Shown here in pieces: positions 11,454 through 22,990 of a stretch of 64,000 nucleotides of DNA (positions are counted from its first letter, which is position 1; each line of letters begins with the position of its first letter). Source of the DNA: Salvia splendens (Eukaryota > Streptophyta > Magnoliopsida > Lamiales > Lamiaceae); contig NC_056048.1 of the NCBI RefSeq assembly GCF_004379255.2, forward strand, positions 4,216,001-4,280,000, read 5' to 3'. The notes below the pieces were generated by a model. The model had not been told where the DNA came from. It saw nothing but the letters and a program-made list of their open reading frames with translations, and did no database searches. The position numbers and the translations under genes are program-made.

Positions 11454-11941
11454 GAGCATCTCCTATGGCGCCCCTCCGGTAGGACACCGGGAAGGGCGAC
11501 GGGACGTCCGCCGTTGGGAGGTCGGAGGTCGGATACGGACGTCCCGTGAGGACGTCGGGTGTCCTCGGACGTCCCGGGGACGGGCGGGTGGACGGGCGCC
11601 ACTGTGGCGAAGGTCGGACGTCCCGGTCGGACGTCCGATATTTGATTTTTTTTTTTTTTAAATTCTATATATACGGCTCGTTGAACTTCATTTCATTTGC
11701 ACCACTTGTGTTAACAAGTTTCTCTCTTCTTTTACTACAAATTTCATTTCTACAAATTAAATTATTGTGATTTTTTTAATTGCGGGATGTCCTAGTGGGA
11801 AGGGCGATGGGAAGGGCGGATATGCAGAGGATGTCCTAGTGATGTGGCAGTGGGGTGGGATGTCCTAGTGACGTGGCAGGAGGTGTTTTTGGGATGTCCT
11901 AGTGGATGTCCGAGTGGGATGTCCGCCCACTGGAGATGCTC
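11454..11941. mobile_element. Harbinger MITE D in the Hev b 5-like promoter
   Basis: Inverted ends GAGCATCTCC and GGAGATGCTC are flanked by TAA on both sides (11451-11453, 11942-11944). It is 488 bp, GC-rich at both ends (repeated GGACGTCC- and GGATGTCC-like blocks) with an AT-rich centre, and non-coding. Its right end lies 13 bp from the TATA box of the gene at 12067. The paralogous promoter on the minus strand (about 18950) retains the unoccupied TAA site. Confidence 0.9.
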
Positions 11942-11954
11942 TAATTTGAACCCC

Positions 11955-11962
11955 TATAAATA
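11955..11962 (+). promoter_or_regulatory. TATA box of Hev b 5-like gene 1
   Basis: TATAAATA lies 105 bp before the ATG at 12067. The same box in the same context (CTATAAATACC) precedes the paralogue. Confidence 0.8.
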
Positions 11963-12066
11963 CCACCTCTAACCCTTCCTTTCATATCATCACATAAACA
12001 TTCACTAAAACACTAGCATTTTAGCTTTGAATTCTTCCTTGTTCAGCTTCAAACTCTTTCACTACA

Positions 12067-12838
12067 ATGGCATCAGTTGAGGTATATCTTGTTTCCTAGC
12101 GCTAGTTTGATCTCTTCCTAGCTTGGATCATAAAATATAGTATCGTTTTTTCTTCAAATTAATAGATCACCTTTAAGAAATCTAGAGTTTGGATCAATTA
12201 TTGCATTAGAATCCAATGATTTTCCTTTCTCGTGAATGCCATTTTATGTTAATTTTTGTAATCGATTGAAGCAGGTTGAATCAGTTCCAGTGGCAGAGAT
12301 CGTTGCTCCGGTTGAGGCACCGGTGAAAGTGGAGGAGTCTCCTGCAGAGGTGGCGGAAGAAGTAGCAACTGAGGAAACTGCAGCTGCTGAAGCCGAGCCT
12401 GAGAAAGAAGCCGCTGCAGAGGAGGAGCCAGCCGTTGAAGCTGCTCCAGCTGAGGCCGAGCCTAAGAAAGAAGCCGCAGCAGTGGAGGAGCCAGCTGTTG
12501 AAGCTGCTCCAGCTGAGGCCGAGCCTGAGAAAGAAGCCGCAGCAGTGGAGGAGCCAGCCGTTGAAGCTGCTCCAGCTGAGGCCGAGCCTGAGAAAGAAGC
12601 CGCAGCAGTGGAGGAGCCAGCCGTTGAAGCTGCTCCAGCTGAAGCCGATCCAGAGAAAGAAGCCGCGGCGGTGGAGGAGCCAGCTGAAGAAGCCGTTCCA
12701 GAGAAAGAGCCATTGGCTGTTGAGGAAGCCGTTAAGGAAGAGGATGCAGCTCCCGTCGCAGCCGAAGAGGCTGCTCCAGCTGAAGCCGCCAAGGAGGAGA
12801 AGGAAGCTGAAGTTGGAGTTGCGAAAGCTGAGGAGTGA
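12067..12838 (+). CDS. Hev b 5-like acidic Ala/Glu/Pro-rich repeat protein, copy 1
   Basis: Exon 1 is 12067-12081 (MASVE) and exon 2 is 12275-12838, joined across a 193-bp GT-AG intron to give 192 residues. The start MASVEVES and the Ala/Glu/Pro/Val/Lys composition resemble rubber latex allergen Hev b 5 and related plant acidic proteins, whose molecular role is poorly known. No signal peptide or membrane segment is present; the protein should be soluble and disordered. Residues from about 45 on contain four or five near-identical 21-residue units (EKEAAAVEEPAVEAAPAEAEP), i.e. a 63-bp tandem repeat at about 12400-12670. The tiny first exon is supported by the TATA box, a matching exon in the paralogue and conserved splice sites. 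The family name is by composition and N-terminus only. Confidence 0.85.
12400..12670 (+). repeat. 63-bp coding tandem repeat
   Basis: Units encode the 21-residue phrase EKEAAAVEEPAVEAAPAEAEP with only a few substitutions between copies, pointing to recent unequal exchange or slippage. The paralogue has a different, 120-bp unit built from the same phrases. Confidence 0.85.
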
Positions 12839-13094
12839 AAGAGCAGCTAAATATATAATGCTATGTGACAATGGTGGCAGTATTTGAAAATTTTATCATG
12901 GTTTTTGATGGATGGTGTTGAGTTTTGACATTTAATTTCAATTTTTATTAGTACTAGCACTACCATTAAAGTTTCAATTAATAAACAAATCTATGTTATC
13001 TATTTTTAATGTATTTGCAGTGCTATACGGCTATACTTTATTACATTTGTGCTCGGAATTGCATTTGAACCCGAGCACGATTCTATTCATTCTA

Positions 13095-13352
13095 AGAGGC
13101 GACATTACATATAAAGCATGACTATAGCTGTAGGGGCCGTGGAAGCACTGAACATATGAAAATGCTCAGATGCTTTTTCAAGGTCCATCCCTGGATTCGT
13201 CCACCAGAATTCAACTAGCATTAACTTCACCGTATTGGAACATTGAACGGAGGAATTTCCTTGCACATAATGAAAATAAGCGAAACGACCTCGTTGAAGA
13301 GCTCGAAGGCCTTCGGGTGTTTGGTGCTGCTCGGTTACCAGAATTCCGGTGA
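13095..13352 (-). pseudogene. UPL5-like gene fragment
   Basis: This segment aligns with 15943-16200 of the UPL5 pseudogene (shared phrases such as GCATGACTA, AGCACTGAACAT, TTAACTTCACCG and GCACATAATGAA). It corresponds on the minus strand to the region just after the ubiquitin-like domain. It has indels and no extended frame. It is an isolated exon scrap, left by duplication or deletion of a further UPL5 copy. Confidence 0.75.
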
Positions 13353-13706
13353 TTTAAGTTTAATGTAGTACTATTTTCAGTTATGAAAATTAAATAATAC
13401 CATTGATTATTCGTTGAATTAAATTAAGAAAAAATTTAAGCATAGAAGATAAATTAATAGAGTTCAATGCTTTTGTGGATGAATACAAAGCACGGATAAA
13501 ATCCATATAAGCTCAAAACAAAGTTATAAATTCTACACAAAATCTTAAAACAAACTAAACGAGTCCACCCATATTCTACAAGTTGCAGTTGTTGTAAAAA
13601 AAACTACATGTAGCAACTCCTCTGTTTTCATCTACTATGAAAAAATCTATTTTCTATGAGACTATGAGAAAATCTATTTTATGCACAACCACCTAAATCC
13701 ACATTT
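13353..13706. other. Spacer between UPL5 fragment and UPL5 pseudogene
   Basis: AT-rich sequence containing what would be the 3' flank of the pseudogene. No gene seen. Confidence 0.4.
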
Positions 13707-16505
13707 TCACCCTGTCCCAAAGATGCAACCTACAAGCTCCTGAGTAATAATGCTAATACGATCGTGCATCTCATCACTGGTAGGGTACGCAGGGAAACAC
13801 AACTGGTAAAAGCATGTATGAGATGAAGTCGTCCACAGGATTCATAAGTCTTGTAGATGTGAAGCTGCGAAGCTAAACCGCTGAAACCTTTAACTGGTAA
13901 GTATTTAATCAAGGTCCAGAAGAAGAGTAGAATCTTTTTCTGCTCCGCTGTCATCTCTCCGACAATCTTCCAAAACCACGATATCTGATCATCTGTTTCC
14001 TTAAAGCCATGATACTTCGTATGTGCTTTCCAATCATCTACAGAGATTGCACTTTCACTGCCGTGTAGCATAAAGTCCAGATCTTCTGGTTCCAAGCAGT
14101 TGAAGAAGGATTGTTTGAAATGACGACAAATCAAAATGTCAGCAAAACCTTTTGCAAAATACTCTACCTGGTCAGCAACAGATATCACAAACCGGCGTTG
14201 TATAAGAGAATCAACATATTGCCTCCTGTTTTTACTATTTACAACAATACTTTTCCCATTAGTGCAGAGATCAACAGTCTTCCTTGTCCCCAGCTCCTCT
14301 ACTTCATGAACAAATGTTAGACCTAAGGCATCTTGATCAACGAGCTCCGGGTCCATCTCTAAGATTTGCTTGCAGCTATTATATAACAAGGGATCTGCAT
14401 CCTTTATATCTTCTAAGGTGATTATACGTCCAGCCAATTGCAAAAAGAATAGACGATCAAATACAATGCCGACTTGTATCTTATGCATCAAGGCTAAGGC
14501 AATCATCTCTCCGGAGAACCTAAAATACTCAAGGTGCAATGGGTCTACTTTACATACTACAAATAGAAAAGACAATAAATGGAATTATAAGTCTTGTTAG
14601 TTTCAACTGAACTGAAACCGGAAGTACTTCTAGTGTTACAAATCAAGTGTTTTTCTTTACCTAAAGTATGATAATTCACAGTAAGAATCAGACAATTTTT
14701 TTATTGAACATGCCTCAGATAGTCTTACCATAAAGTAGGCAAAAAGGAATTAAGATATTATGATTTAGGTTAATAGATAAGACATCAATTACTGTTTCTC
14801 ATCTACTTGCTTCTATGATGTAACAAGCTAGCCCTGTCTAGTGTAATATATAGGAATAGGAATACAAAGGATCCATACCTGGACTTGGATAGAACCTTCT
14901 GCAATCATTAGACCAAGCTACAAAGAGGGCATTTTGAGGGTTGAAGATTGCTTGACATACCAAGAAAACCCACTCCAGTAGAACACTAGGGCCAGTGGCT
15001 TCCTCATTCTTGAATGCCAAAAAACTAGCACGTAATGAAAAAATATCTGCATGTTTCATATTCTCAAATGATTCTGTCAACAAATGTGATCGATCAATAA
15101 GCATCTCATGCCGTTCCTCATCATCATTGCCACTGTCATCGTCATCCTTCACCTTGGGAAGCATCAACATTGATAAATGTCTCCTTGCCTCAAAGTTGGT
15201 CGCTTCCTTAAACACAAAAATCCAATTATGGTCCTCACCCTCTTTGCACATTGGACAACAAGTTCACAAAAAGCTCCCTTTCTTTTCGCCATGGCTTCCC
15301 AAAATAAACTTTCACAACCATTGTAAATCTTTGAGATAATATTAAGTTCCTTCATAAATTCAAGGTAATAAGAAAATCCAATACAAAGGGTATCCTTATC
15401 CTGTTTCAAACACTGTTAATACTACCCTCGAGTTTCCCCAAACACCACTCTAATTTGCTTAATAAATCACAAAAAAATCGCTAGAAATTTCTAACTTCAT
15501 CCGTATAAACATGTGGTACCACACGAAGGTCCTCAGTCGATGGAACGTCAATAGGATCACACCCTTAATCGCCTTCCTCAGTGGTAACGCAAACGCAGAG
15601 AAATCATTTATATCAACCAATGAAGGCCCCAAAAAACATCTTGACTCCTCACCTAAAACCAAATCATGGGAGAGTTTAGCTGCTAACTCCTCAACAAAAG
15701 AAAATACATCTGGAATCTCAACTTCAGCCTTGTTTCCTACTATAATACACTCTATCATTGCCCCTAAACTACTTCGGCATAAACAATACAATGGATCATC
15801 AATTCCAGCTTCCTTCTTCAACAATTTACAGAATTCCAAAATTATAGGCAAACATTCATGAAGCTTATGGATAGGCAGCATGATACTCTTAATTGAATTG
15901 ACGAAATATTTTATGGCCCTATCGGCCGCACTCCTATTCGATCTAAAAGGCGACATATAGAGCATGACTAGCGCTGCAGGGGCCGAGGAAGCACTGAACA
16001 TCTTCAAATGTTCAGATGCTTGTTCAAGGTCCATTCGTGGAATCATCGACAAGAACTCTGCAAGCATTAACTTCACCGAAACAGGAATAGTGAGCGGAGG
16101 AATTTCATTGCACATAATGAAGATAAACGGAACGCACTCGTTGATGAGCTGGCAGGCCTTCCAGTGTTTGGTGCTGCGCATACGGCCAACGAGAGAGAGT
16201 TCTGCGAAATTCTCCACTTTACATTCAGCTAATGTCTGCTGCCAATGCAGCTGTTTGTTGCCGTTGAAAATCCTCCGCTCGGTAACCGGAACTCCGGTGA
16301 TGGATTTGATGGTGTCGGAGGAGTGGGCGTGGAAATCTAGGATGTTTTCCTAGAATACATTGGTTATGGTGACGGAGAACTCGAGGCGCGAGGGAGAGCG
16401 GAGGGAGATTTTGTCCTTTCGATTGCGAATAGGATTTATGGGGGGAAGAAGAGAGTCGGCGGCGGCGTAATCGTCGAGCTTGCGCTTGGAGAGAGATGAA
16501 GACAT
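13707..16505 (-). pseudogene. UPL5-like HECT E3 ligase pseudogene (copy 2)
   Basis: The minus strand starts MSSSLSKRKLDDYA at 16505 but hits TAG near 16353 inside the ubiquitin-like domain. Other breaks are a frameshift near 15540 with deletion, a frameshift near 15245, and one just before the HECT cysteine region near 13800. In the conserved frame the end still reads HTCFYQLCFPAYPTSDE..., with a stop at 13707-13709. Intron 1 is kept (14557-14878, 322 bp), but the intron that separates the last two exons of the intact gene is absent: WFWK and IVGEMTAEQKK are contiguous near 13970. Flanked by the two Hev b 5-like genes. No functional ligase can be made without repair of several breaks. Confidence 0.9.
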
Positions 16506-17105
16506 CGGCGTTTGATCACAGAATTGGTGTGGAATTCAAATCTCCTCTGATTTTATAGGGTTTGGAGGTTGAATTGGGCTCGGCCTATTTATTTTATGGA
16601 TTTATTATGAGCTGGAATAAGATCTTCAGTTAAGCCCATTTATTTTATTTTCAATATTACTATGATTTCAGTTATTAGAATAAAATCACATTAATTACTA
16701 TTGTTTAAATCATTGTACAATCTTCATCCAAAAATCTATACATCAAACAAATTTTTGAAACTCACGCCGATCAAATATGAGATATCTATTGCACACCGAT
16801 AAATTTCTTAAATACCTACATTTCACCTATGATAAATTTGATTTCGAGTAGCAGAATCAACTTTAACAATTATTTAAATAAGTATAGGACTGAGGAGTAA
16901 GTATTATCTTATGTATGAAAACCACATAAAAATTGCCAAAGAAACCATAAATAGATAACTTAAATTTTATTAATTGAGAACTTGAATGACAATGCTAGTA
17001 CAATAAAATAGATATTAAATCACCATCCATTAAAAAACCATGATAAAAGATTCAAATACTGCCACCTTTTACATATAGTAGCAAAATATAAATTCAGCTG
17101 CTCTT
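16506..17105. other. Spacer between UPL5 pseudogene and Hev b 5-like copy 2
   Basis: AT-rich spacer: 5' flank of the pseudogene, then 3' flank of the Hev b 5-like gene (both minus strand). No additional gene seen. Confidence 0.45.
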
Positions 17106-17159
17106 TCACTCCTCAACTTTCTCAACTGCAACTTCAGCCTCCTTCTCCTCCTTGGCAGC

Positions 17160-18846
17160 TTATGCTAGAGCAGCCTCCTCCTCCTTAGCAGCCTTCTCCT
17201 CGGCGACTTCAGATGGAGCAGCCTCTTCAGCGGTGACAGTAGCAGCTTCAACAGCTGGCTCCTCCACCGCCGCGGCTTCTTTCAGCTCAGGCTCTACTTC
17301 AGCTGAAGCAGCCTTCTCCTCGGCGACTTCAGCTGGAGCAGCCTCTTCAGCGGTGACAGTAGCAGCTTCAACAGCTGGCTCCTCCACCGCCGCGGCTTCT
17401 TTCAGCTCAGGCTCTGCTTCAGCTGAAGCAGTCTTCTCCTCGGCGACTTCAGCTGGAGCAGCCTCTTCAGCGGTGACAGGAGCAGCTTCAACAGCGGGCT
17501 CCTCCACTGCCGCGGCTTCTTTCAGCTCAGGCTCTGCTTCAGCTGAAGCAACCTTCTCCTCGACGACTTCAGCTGGAGCAGCCTCTTCAGCGGTGACAGG
17601 AGCAGCTTCAACAGCGGGCTCCTCCACTGTCGCGGCTTCTTTCAACTCAGGCTCTGCTTCAGCTGAAGCAGCCTTCTCCTCGTCGACTTTAGCTGGAGCA
17701 GCCTCTTCAGCGGTGACAGGAGCAGCTTCAACAGTTGGCTCCTCCACCGCCGCGGCTTCTTTCAGCTCAGGCTCTGCTTCAGCTGAAGCAGCCTTCTCCT
17801 CAGCGACTTCAGCTGGAGCAGCCTCTTCAGCGGTGACAGGTGCAGCTTCAACAGCTAGCTCCTCCACCGCCGCGACTTCTTTCAGTTCAGGCTCTGCTTC
17901 AGCTGAAGCAGTCTTCTCCCCAGCGACTTCAGCGGTGACAGGAGCAGCTTCAACAGCTGGCTCCTCCACCGCCGCAGCTTCTTTCAGCTCAGGCTCTGCT
18001 TCAGCTGAAGCAGCCTTCTCCTCGGCGACTTCAGCTGGAGCAGCCTCTTCAGCGGTGATAGGAGCAACTTCAACAGCTGGCTCCTCCACCGCCGCGGCTT
18101 CTTTCAGCTCAGGCTCGGCTTCAGCTGAAGCAGCCTTCTCCTCGGCGACTTCAGCTGGCGCAGCCTCTTCAGCAGCGACAGGAGCGGCTTCAACGGTTGG
18201 CTCCTCCACTGCTGCGGCTTCTTTCTCAGGCTCGGCTTCAGCAGCTACTTCTTCCGCCACCGCCACCATCTCTGCAGGAGACTCCTCCACTTTCACCGCT
18301 GCCTCAGCCGGAGCAACGATCTCTGCCACCGGAACTGATTCAACCTGCTCAAAATCATGTAACTAATTAGTCTATACTCCCTTCGATCCCCATTAATCAT
18401 CACATTTTGCTATTTTCCTCCGATCCCCATTAATTGTCTCATTTGACCTCTACTATGTTTGTTAAGCGGACCTCATATTCCACTAACTCATTTCACTCAC
18501 AATTATTTCTTTAAAACTCTGCACATTTGCACTAACTTTTACCTCTCAATTTTCTTAACAAAGTCAAATAATTTCTTAAACTCGAGCCCATAAAAAATGG
18601 GATAATTAATGGGGACCGGAGGGAGTATAATTTATGACACAGATTAACTTAGATGACATTCACAAGAAAGGAAAATCATTTGATTATAATACAACAATAT
18701 TCTAGATTACTGAAAGGTAATCTATAATTAGGAGTACTAAAAACTTGAAGAAAAAACAATACTAGTAGTATAATTTTTTATTCAAACCGAGAAGAGATCA
18801 AACTAGCGCCTAGCAAAAAAGAATTATATACCTCAACGGATGCCAT
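17160..18846 (-). CDS. Hev b 5-like acidic repeat protein, copy 2 (expanded, C-terminally clipped)
   Basis: Exon 1 is 18846-18832 (MASVE) and exon 2 is 18344-17160, for 399 residues; the 487-bp intron contains a Stowaway MITE. The sequence begins MASVEVESVPVAEIVAP like copy 1, then carries about nine 40-residue units (AAAVEEPAVEAAPVTAEEAA followed by PAEVAEEKAASAEAEPELKE). One unit near 17930 is 18 bp short. The reading ends at TAA 17160-17162, where copy 1 has a sense codon; 17 further in-frame codons lead to the ancestral TGA at 17106-17108, so the C-terminus has been clipped by a nonsense change. Soluble, very acidic, presumably disordered. Function unknown. Confidence 0.82.
17200..18240 (-). 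repeat. 120-bp coding tandem repeat (about nine units)
   Basis: Successive units align in steps of exactly 120 bases from about 17220 to 17900, then shift by 18 bases because one unit lost AGCTGGAGCAGCCTCTTC. Unit identity is very high. The opposite strand has a long open frame purely because of this repetitive composition. Confidence 0.92.
18377..18625. mobile_element. Stowaway MITE inside the intron of Hev b 5-like copy 2
   Basis: Ends CTCCCTTCGATCCCC and GGGGACCGGAGGGAG, flanked by TA. It lies 32 bp upstream (in gene orientation) of the exon 2 acceptor. Copy 1 lacks it, which accounts for most of the difference in intron length (487 versus 193 bp). Confidence 0.88.
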
Positions 18847-18935
18847 TGTAGTATGAAGAATGGTGAAGGAGTCAAAGCTGAAATTAGCTAGTGTTTAAGT
18901 GAATGTGATGATATGAAAGGATGGAGAAGAGTGGG

Positions 18936-18943
18936 TATTTATA
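18936..18943 (-). promoter_or_regulatory. TATA box of Hev b 5-like gene 2
   Basis: TATAAATA on the minus strand, about 90 bp before the ATG at 18846. It is preceded by GTAGCTAATTTGAG, the unoccupied counterpart of the element D insertion site in copy 1. Confidence 0.8.
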
Positions 18944-18989
18944 GTGACTCAAATTAGCTACTTCAAAACATATGATAATGCAATTAGAG

Positions 18990-21151
18990 AATCTTGCCAC
19001 TCATGCTTACTTGTAATTTCTTACTTTACTTTCCTTCAAAATTTAAACTGAAATAATTGTTATTTTAGGTGTTCTCTCCCTTGTTAATTTATAGTTAGAT
19101 GGCTTTTATTTTTCTTAAATTGTCATAGGGAAAGGACAATACCACATTATTATTTTTATCTTACCCTTTTCTTGAGCTGCTATTTATGATTTCATGGAGT
19201 AAAACATATACTCATGTTCCAATATAGTGACAGAGCTAGACATTTCATGTTGAGTATTTAATGTATTTAACTTAGAAATTTAAATTTAATAAATACCTGA
19301 AAATTATATTTTCAAAATTTTTTTGTAATATTAACATTGAAATAAATAGGAATATCAAAGAAAGAGAAATAGATTTTCCATTAGATTAAAATTGATCCAA
19401 ATTATTTACAAGACATATGTTTGTCACTTTCCCATAAAAATTGATACATTTACTTTTGTAACTGTGAAATGAGGAATCTAAGAATTGCACAGGAAAGAGA
19501 GAGATAAGAACCATGAGAATAAAGTGAGATGGGATAGGAACTATGACCTTGTGGAATAGATGGAATTCAGGAAAATGATTATATTTCTTCATTCTAGATT
19601 TTTTTTTAAAAAGGGAGGAATAAAGTGAAACGGGATAGGAAGTGTCAATTTGCTTACTCATCAAGTTTAGAAAATCAGTTAGTGCATTATGTATAAAATA
19701 AATAAACATATTCACATTAAAATCGTATGAATACAATTTAATTTGTAGCTTGAGGTGTCACTAGGGATATCAATCTGGTCAGCTCAACTCGGTTGCTAGC
19801 TAATCGGACTGAAATTTTCTTATTGTTACAATCTTAACTCTAAACGTTTGGACTCTAGACTAGCCCAACGAGCTAAACGGACTACAAAGTATTTATTAAA
19901 ATTATCTTATTTATTTATTCATTGTAAAGATTTTATATTTCTTAGAAATAATAGTATATACACATTTACACCATTAACAAAATCAACCTTGTAACTATAA
20001 ATATATTTAGCACAAATTAAAAATAGAAAATGAAAATATAAGATGGAAATAAATTTCGTAAGGAAATAAGGAAATATATTTATATCTTAAATACTTATTT
20101 ATATAGAAAATTTTTATTTATCCTTTTTTTTTCTTCTTTTTAGATTGGGACAATTTTAATCTTTCATCCATCTATGTATAAAAATATATAGTATTCTCTC
20201 CGTCCCAACTAAGTTGAAAGTTATTTCTTTTTTTTGATAAAAAAACAAAACATTCAATCACTCTTACTTTATTATATCACTTACTTTACTATCTTTTTAT
20301 CTTTTCTATTTTATTCCTCCCTCCTATTTAATAATATAATATCTTAATCTATGTGTTCAAAAATTTTGATTCAATTTAGTTGGAACGGATGGAGTATTAT
20401 TTTTCAGTGAAAGAAAGAAGAAAATGTGAACAAACAATTCTAATGAAAGTGTGTAACATAAGATAAATGAAAAATAAGTAAAAATGTCGTACTCCGTACT
20501 ATTTTTGTGCAGTCCAACTGGCTGACCCGCTCAACCCGCCAGCCTGGACGGATTAAATACTTTAATTTCGATTTTGGATATATTACACGTATATATGCTT
20601 TGGATTTATTGACAAAATTAGTACTATTTTCTTCTATACTTAAAAAATTTTACTATGCACATCCATATGTTGTAATTTTAAGGGTAATTGGTCAGAAATA
20701 TTATAAACTTTTACAAAAATTTGATATTTCTCATAATTTTTAAATAGGTTTTTAAAATTATCAATTTTTCAAATTTTGCGGATTTCATATACTAAGTTTT
20801 CAGTATAAATATTGCCCACATGGAATGCCAAATTACCTACGTGTAATAGTCGAAGCTACATTACATCTCGGGATGATGATGAAACTGGTGATGATATGGA
20901 TGCTCTTGAGTTAGTGTCGGCATTCCACAAAGGCAAAGGTTAATAATTTTAAATTTTTATGAAAGTTCATAATTTTTTTAATTTTAATTATAAATATTTT
21001 ACCGCAAATATGTATAGATGACATAATATTTTAAAACTTATTAGATTTGTTAGTAAGGCTTTCTACACTCTAAAAATTATTTATTAGATTAAATTGAGAT
21101 CGATCAAATCTACCTCTATATAAATCTTCTGTCTCCGATCAAACTTCATAA
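18990..21151. other. Intergenic spacer with one Stowaway
   Basis: AT-rich spacer. Apart from the MITE at 20194-20394 I see no gene. A short frame near 20860-20943 encodes an acidic phrase ending ALELVSAFHKGKG before a stop; it may be a captured exon scrap but I do not recognise it. Confidence 0.4.
20194..20394. mobile_element. Stowaway-type MITE
   Basis: Left end TTCTCTCCGTCCC and right end GGAACGGATGGAG form imperfect inverted repeats flanked by TA. About 200 bp, non-coding. Confidence 0.75.
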
Positions 21152-21503
21152 GAGCATCCACTATAGGGGCAGCGCGTCGGCCCCGGAAACACCGAGGACG
21201 CGGCTATCTATAGTTTGCGGGGTATCCGCCCCATAGCGGACAAAATTTTCGAGGCGGTAGGGCGATCGACGACTAGGCACCGAGGAAGCGCCTACCGCGG
21301 TGCGCCGCGCCGGCCGGCGAGCCGGCCTATAGCGCGGCGGTGAGCGGCGCGCCGGTTATGGGCGGATGATTTTTTTTTCATTTTTTAAATTCAATTTAAT
21401 TTACCTATAAATACACTCTATTCCCCTCATTATTTTCGCACCATTCCAACTCTTGACTCATACTTTCTCTTACTAAAATTTGTGGATTCCATTGGTATTA
21501 AAA

Positions 21504-22780
21504 ATGGACGATTTGTGGAATGACGCGTGGAATTCTCTGATTCAAGAGGTGCAGAACCAAGCCGACGAGGAGGATGCGGCGCACGCGGCTGAATTACGGA
21601 GGCCATGATCCCTCGTGAGATTATTGCTCGACAGACCATCCAACGAGACCATAGCGGAGTGCACCAGCGGCTAATGGCGGACTACTTTGTGGATAACTCC
21701 CGTTATCCACCCGAGATTTTTTGTTGGCGTTTCAGAATGTCGCAACGGCTCTTCACTCATATAGCGACGAATTTGGCGGAGCGGTACAGGTGCTTCACCC
21801 TCCGGAGTGATTGCACTGGCCGGATCGGGCTGTCTACTCTTCAGAAATGCACCGCTGCAATTAGGCAGCTTGCATATGCCGGACCGGCTGATATGTTCGA
21901 CGAAAATTCAAATGAGTTAGACGACTAGCTTAACGGTTCTTAGGCAGTTTTGTAAGGGGATCCGGGAAATCTTTGGTCTGGAGTTCCTACGAAAGCCAAC
22001 CTCTGATGAGTGCCAGAGACTACTAGATATGCACGGTTCGGTGCACGGTTTCCCAGGGATGTTAGGGAGCATCGATTGCATGCATTGGGAGTGGAAAAAC
22101 TGCCCGGTGGCGTGGAAAGGCCAGTTCACTACTGGTTTAAAAAACAAAGGTCCATCGATGATTTTGGAAGCCATTGCTGACTACCGCTTGCGGATATGGC
22201 ATGCATATTTCGGTGTTGCAGGTTCGAACAACGACATCAACATTCTGCAGTCATCGATGAGTGCCAGGGGGAGTGTCCAGAAATCAGCTTTGTAGCCAAC
22301 GGAACGCAGTACAACAGGGGGTACTATTTGGCAGATGGGATATACCCTCTTTGGCCCGTATTCGTCAAGACAGTTCGCCAACTGGTTGGACCGAAGAAAC
22401 AATATTTTGCGCGAAAACAAGAGGCTGCTCGGAAGGATGTTGAGCGAGCTTTTGGTTTGCTCCAAGCGCGATGGGCCATTATACGGTGCCCGGCACGAGT
22501 TTGGCACGCAGATGATGTCGCGAATATTATGTTAACATGTATCATATTGCACAATATGATAATAGAAGATGGAGGCTTTGCTGCGGAGCGCTGGGCACCG
22601 GAAGATGGTGCAAGTTCAAGTCACGGTGTTGCCTCCATGCCGATACAGATGGGTGTACCACGTAGTAATGAATATTTGCTCCAACGTTTCACTGATATGC
22701 GTAGGAGCACAGCACATACCACACTCCAGGCCGATTTGATTGAAGAGGTATGGGCACGTAGGGGAAGGGGCGCAGCGTGA
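21504..22780 (+). pseudogene. HARBI1-like DDE transposase, decayed (element B)
   Basis: It starts MDDLWNDAWNSLIQEV at 21504 but stops at a TGA near 21606. Frame shifts then lead through EIIARQTIQRDHSG, LQKCTAAIRQLAYAGPADMFDE, HGFPGMLGSIDCMHWEWKNCPVAW, YFGVAGSNNDINIL, YYLADGIYP, QEAARKDVERAFGLLQARW and ILHNMIIEDGG to a stop at 22778-22780. These are the conserved blocks of the Harbinger (DDE_Tnp_4) nuclease, with the catalytic-type D (SIDC), D (NND) and E (DVERAF) still visible. At least three frame breaks and a small deletion near 22250 make it inactive. Confidence 0.88.
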
Positions 22781-22990
22781 AGAAGTGGTGTGATTTTCTG
22801 TAGATTAAATTTTCGTTGTATAATTTTTCCATTACTTTAATACGACAAAAATTTAGTATTCAACTTTAATTTATTTAATTATAGCCGTTTTTTTCTAATT
22901 ATGTGTAGTCCGGTCATTTTTATTATAATTGAATTAAAATATACAAAAAATAAAATAAAATGAAAATTGGCTAAAAAAAAGTGTCCATTA

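Noticed and set aside
12244..12792. 182-residue Ala/Ser-rich frame on the minus strand
   Set aside because: Same artefact as above, antisense to Hev b 5-like copy 1.
17152..18366. 404-residue open frame on the plus strand, Ala/Ser-rich
   Set aside because: Antisense of the Hev b 5-like repeat gene. GC-rich triplet repeats leave the opposite strand open; the minus strand has the conserved start, splice sites and TATA box.
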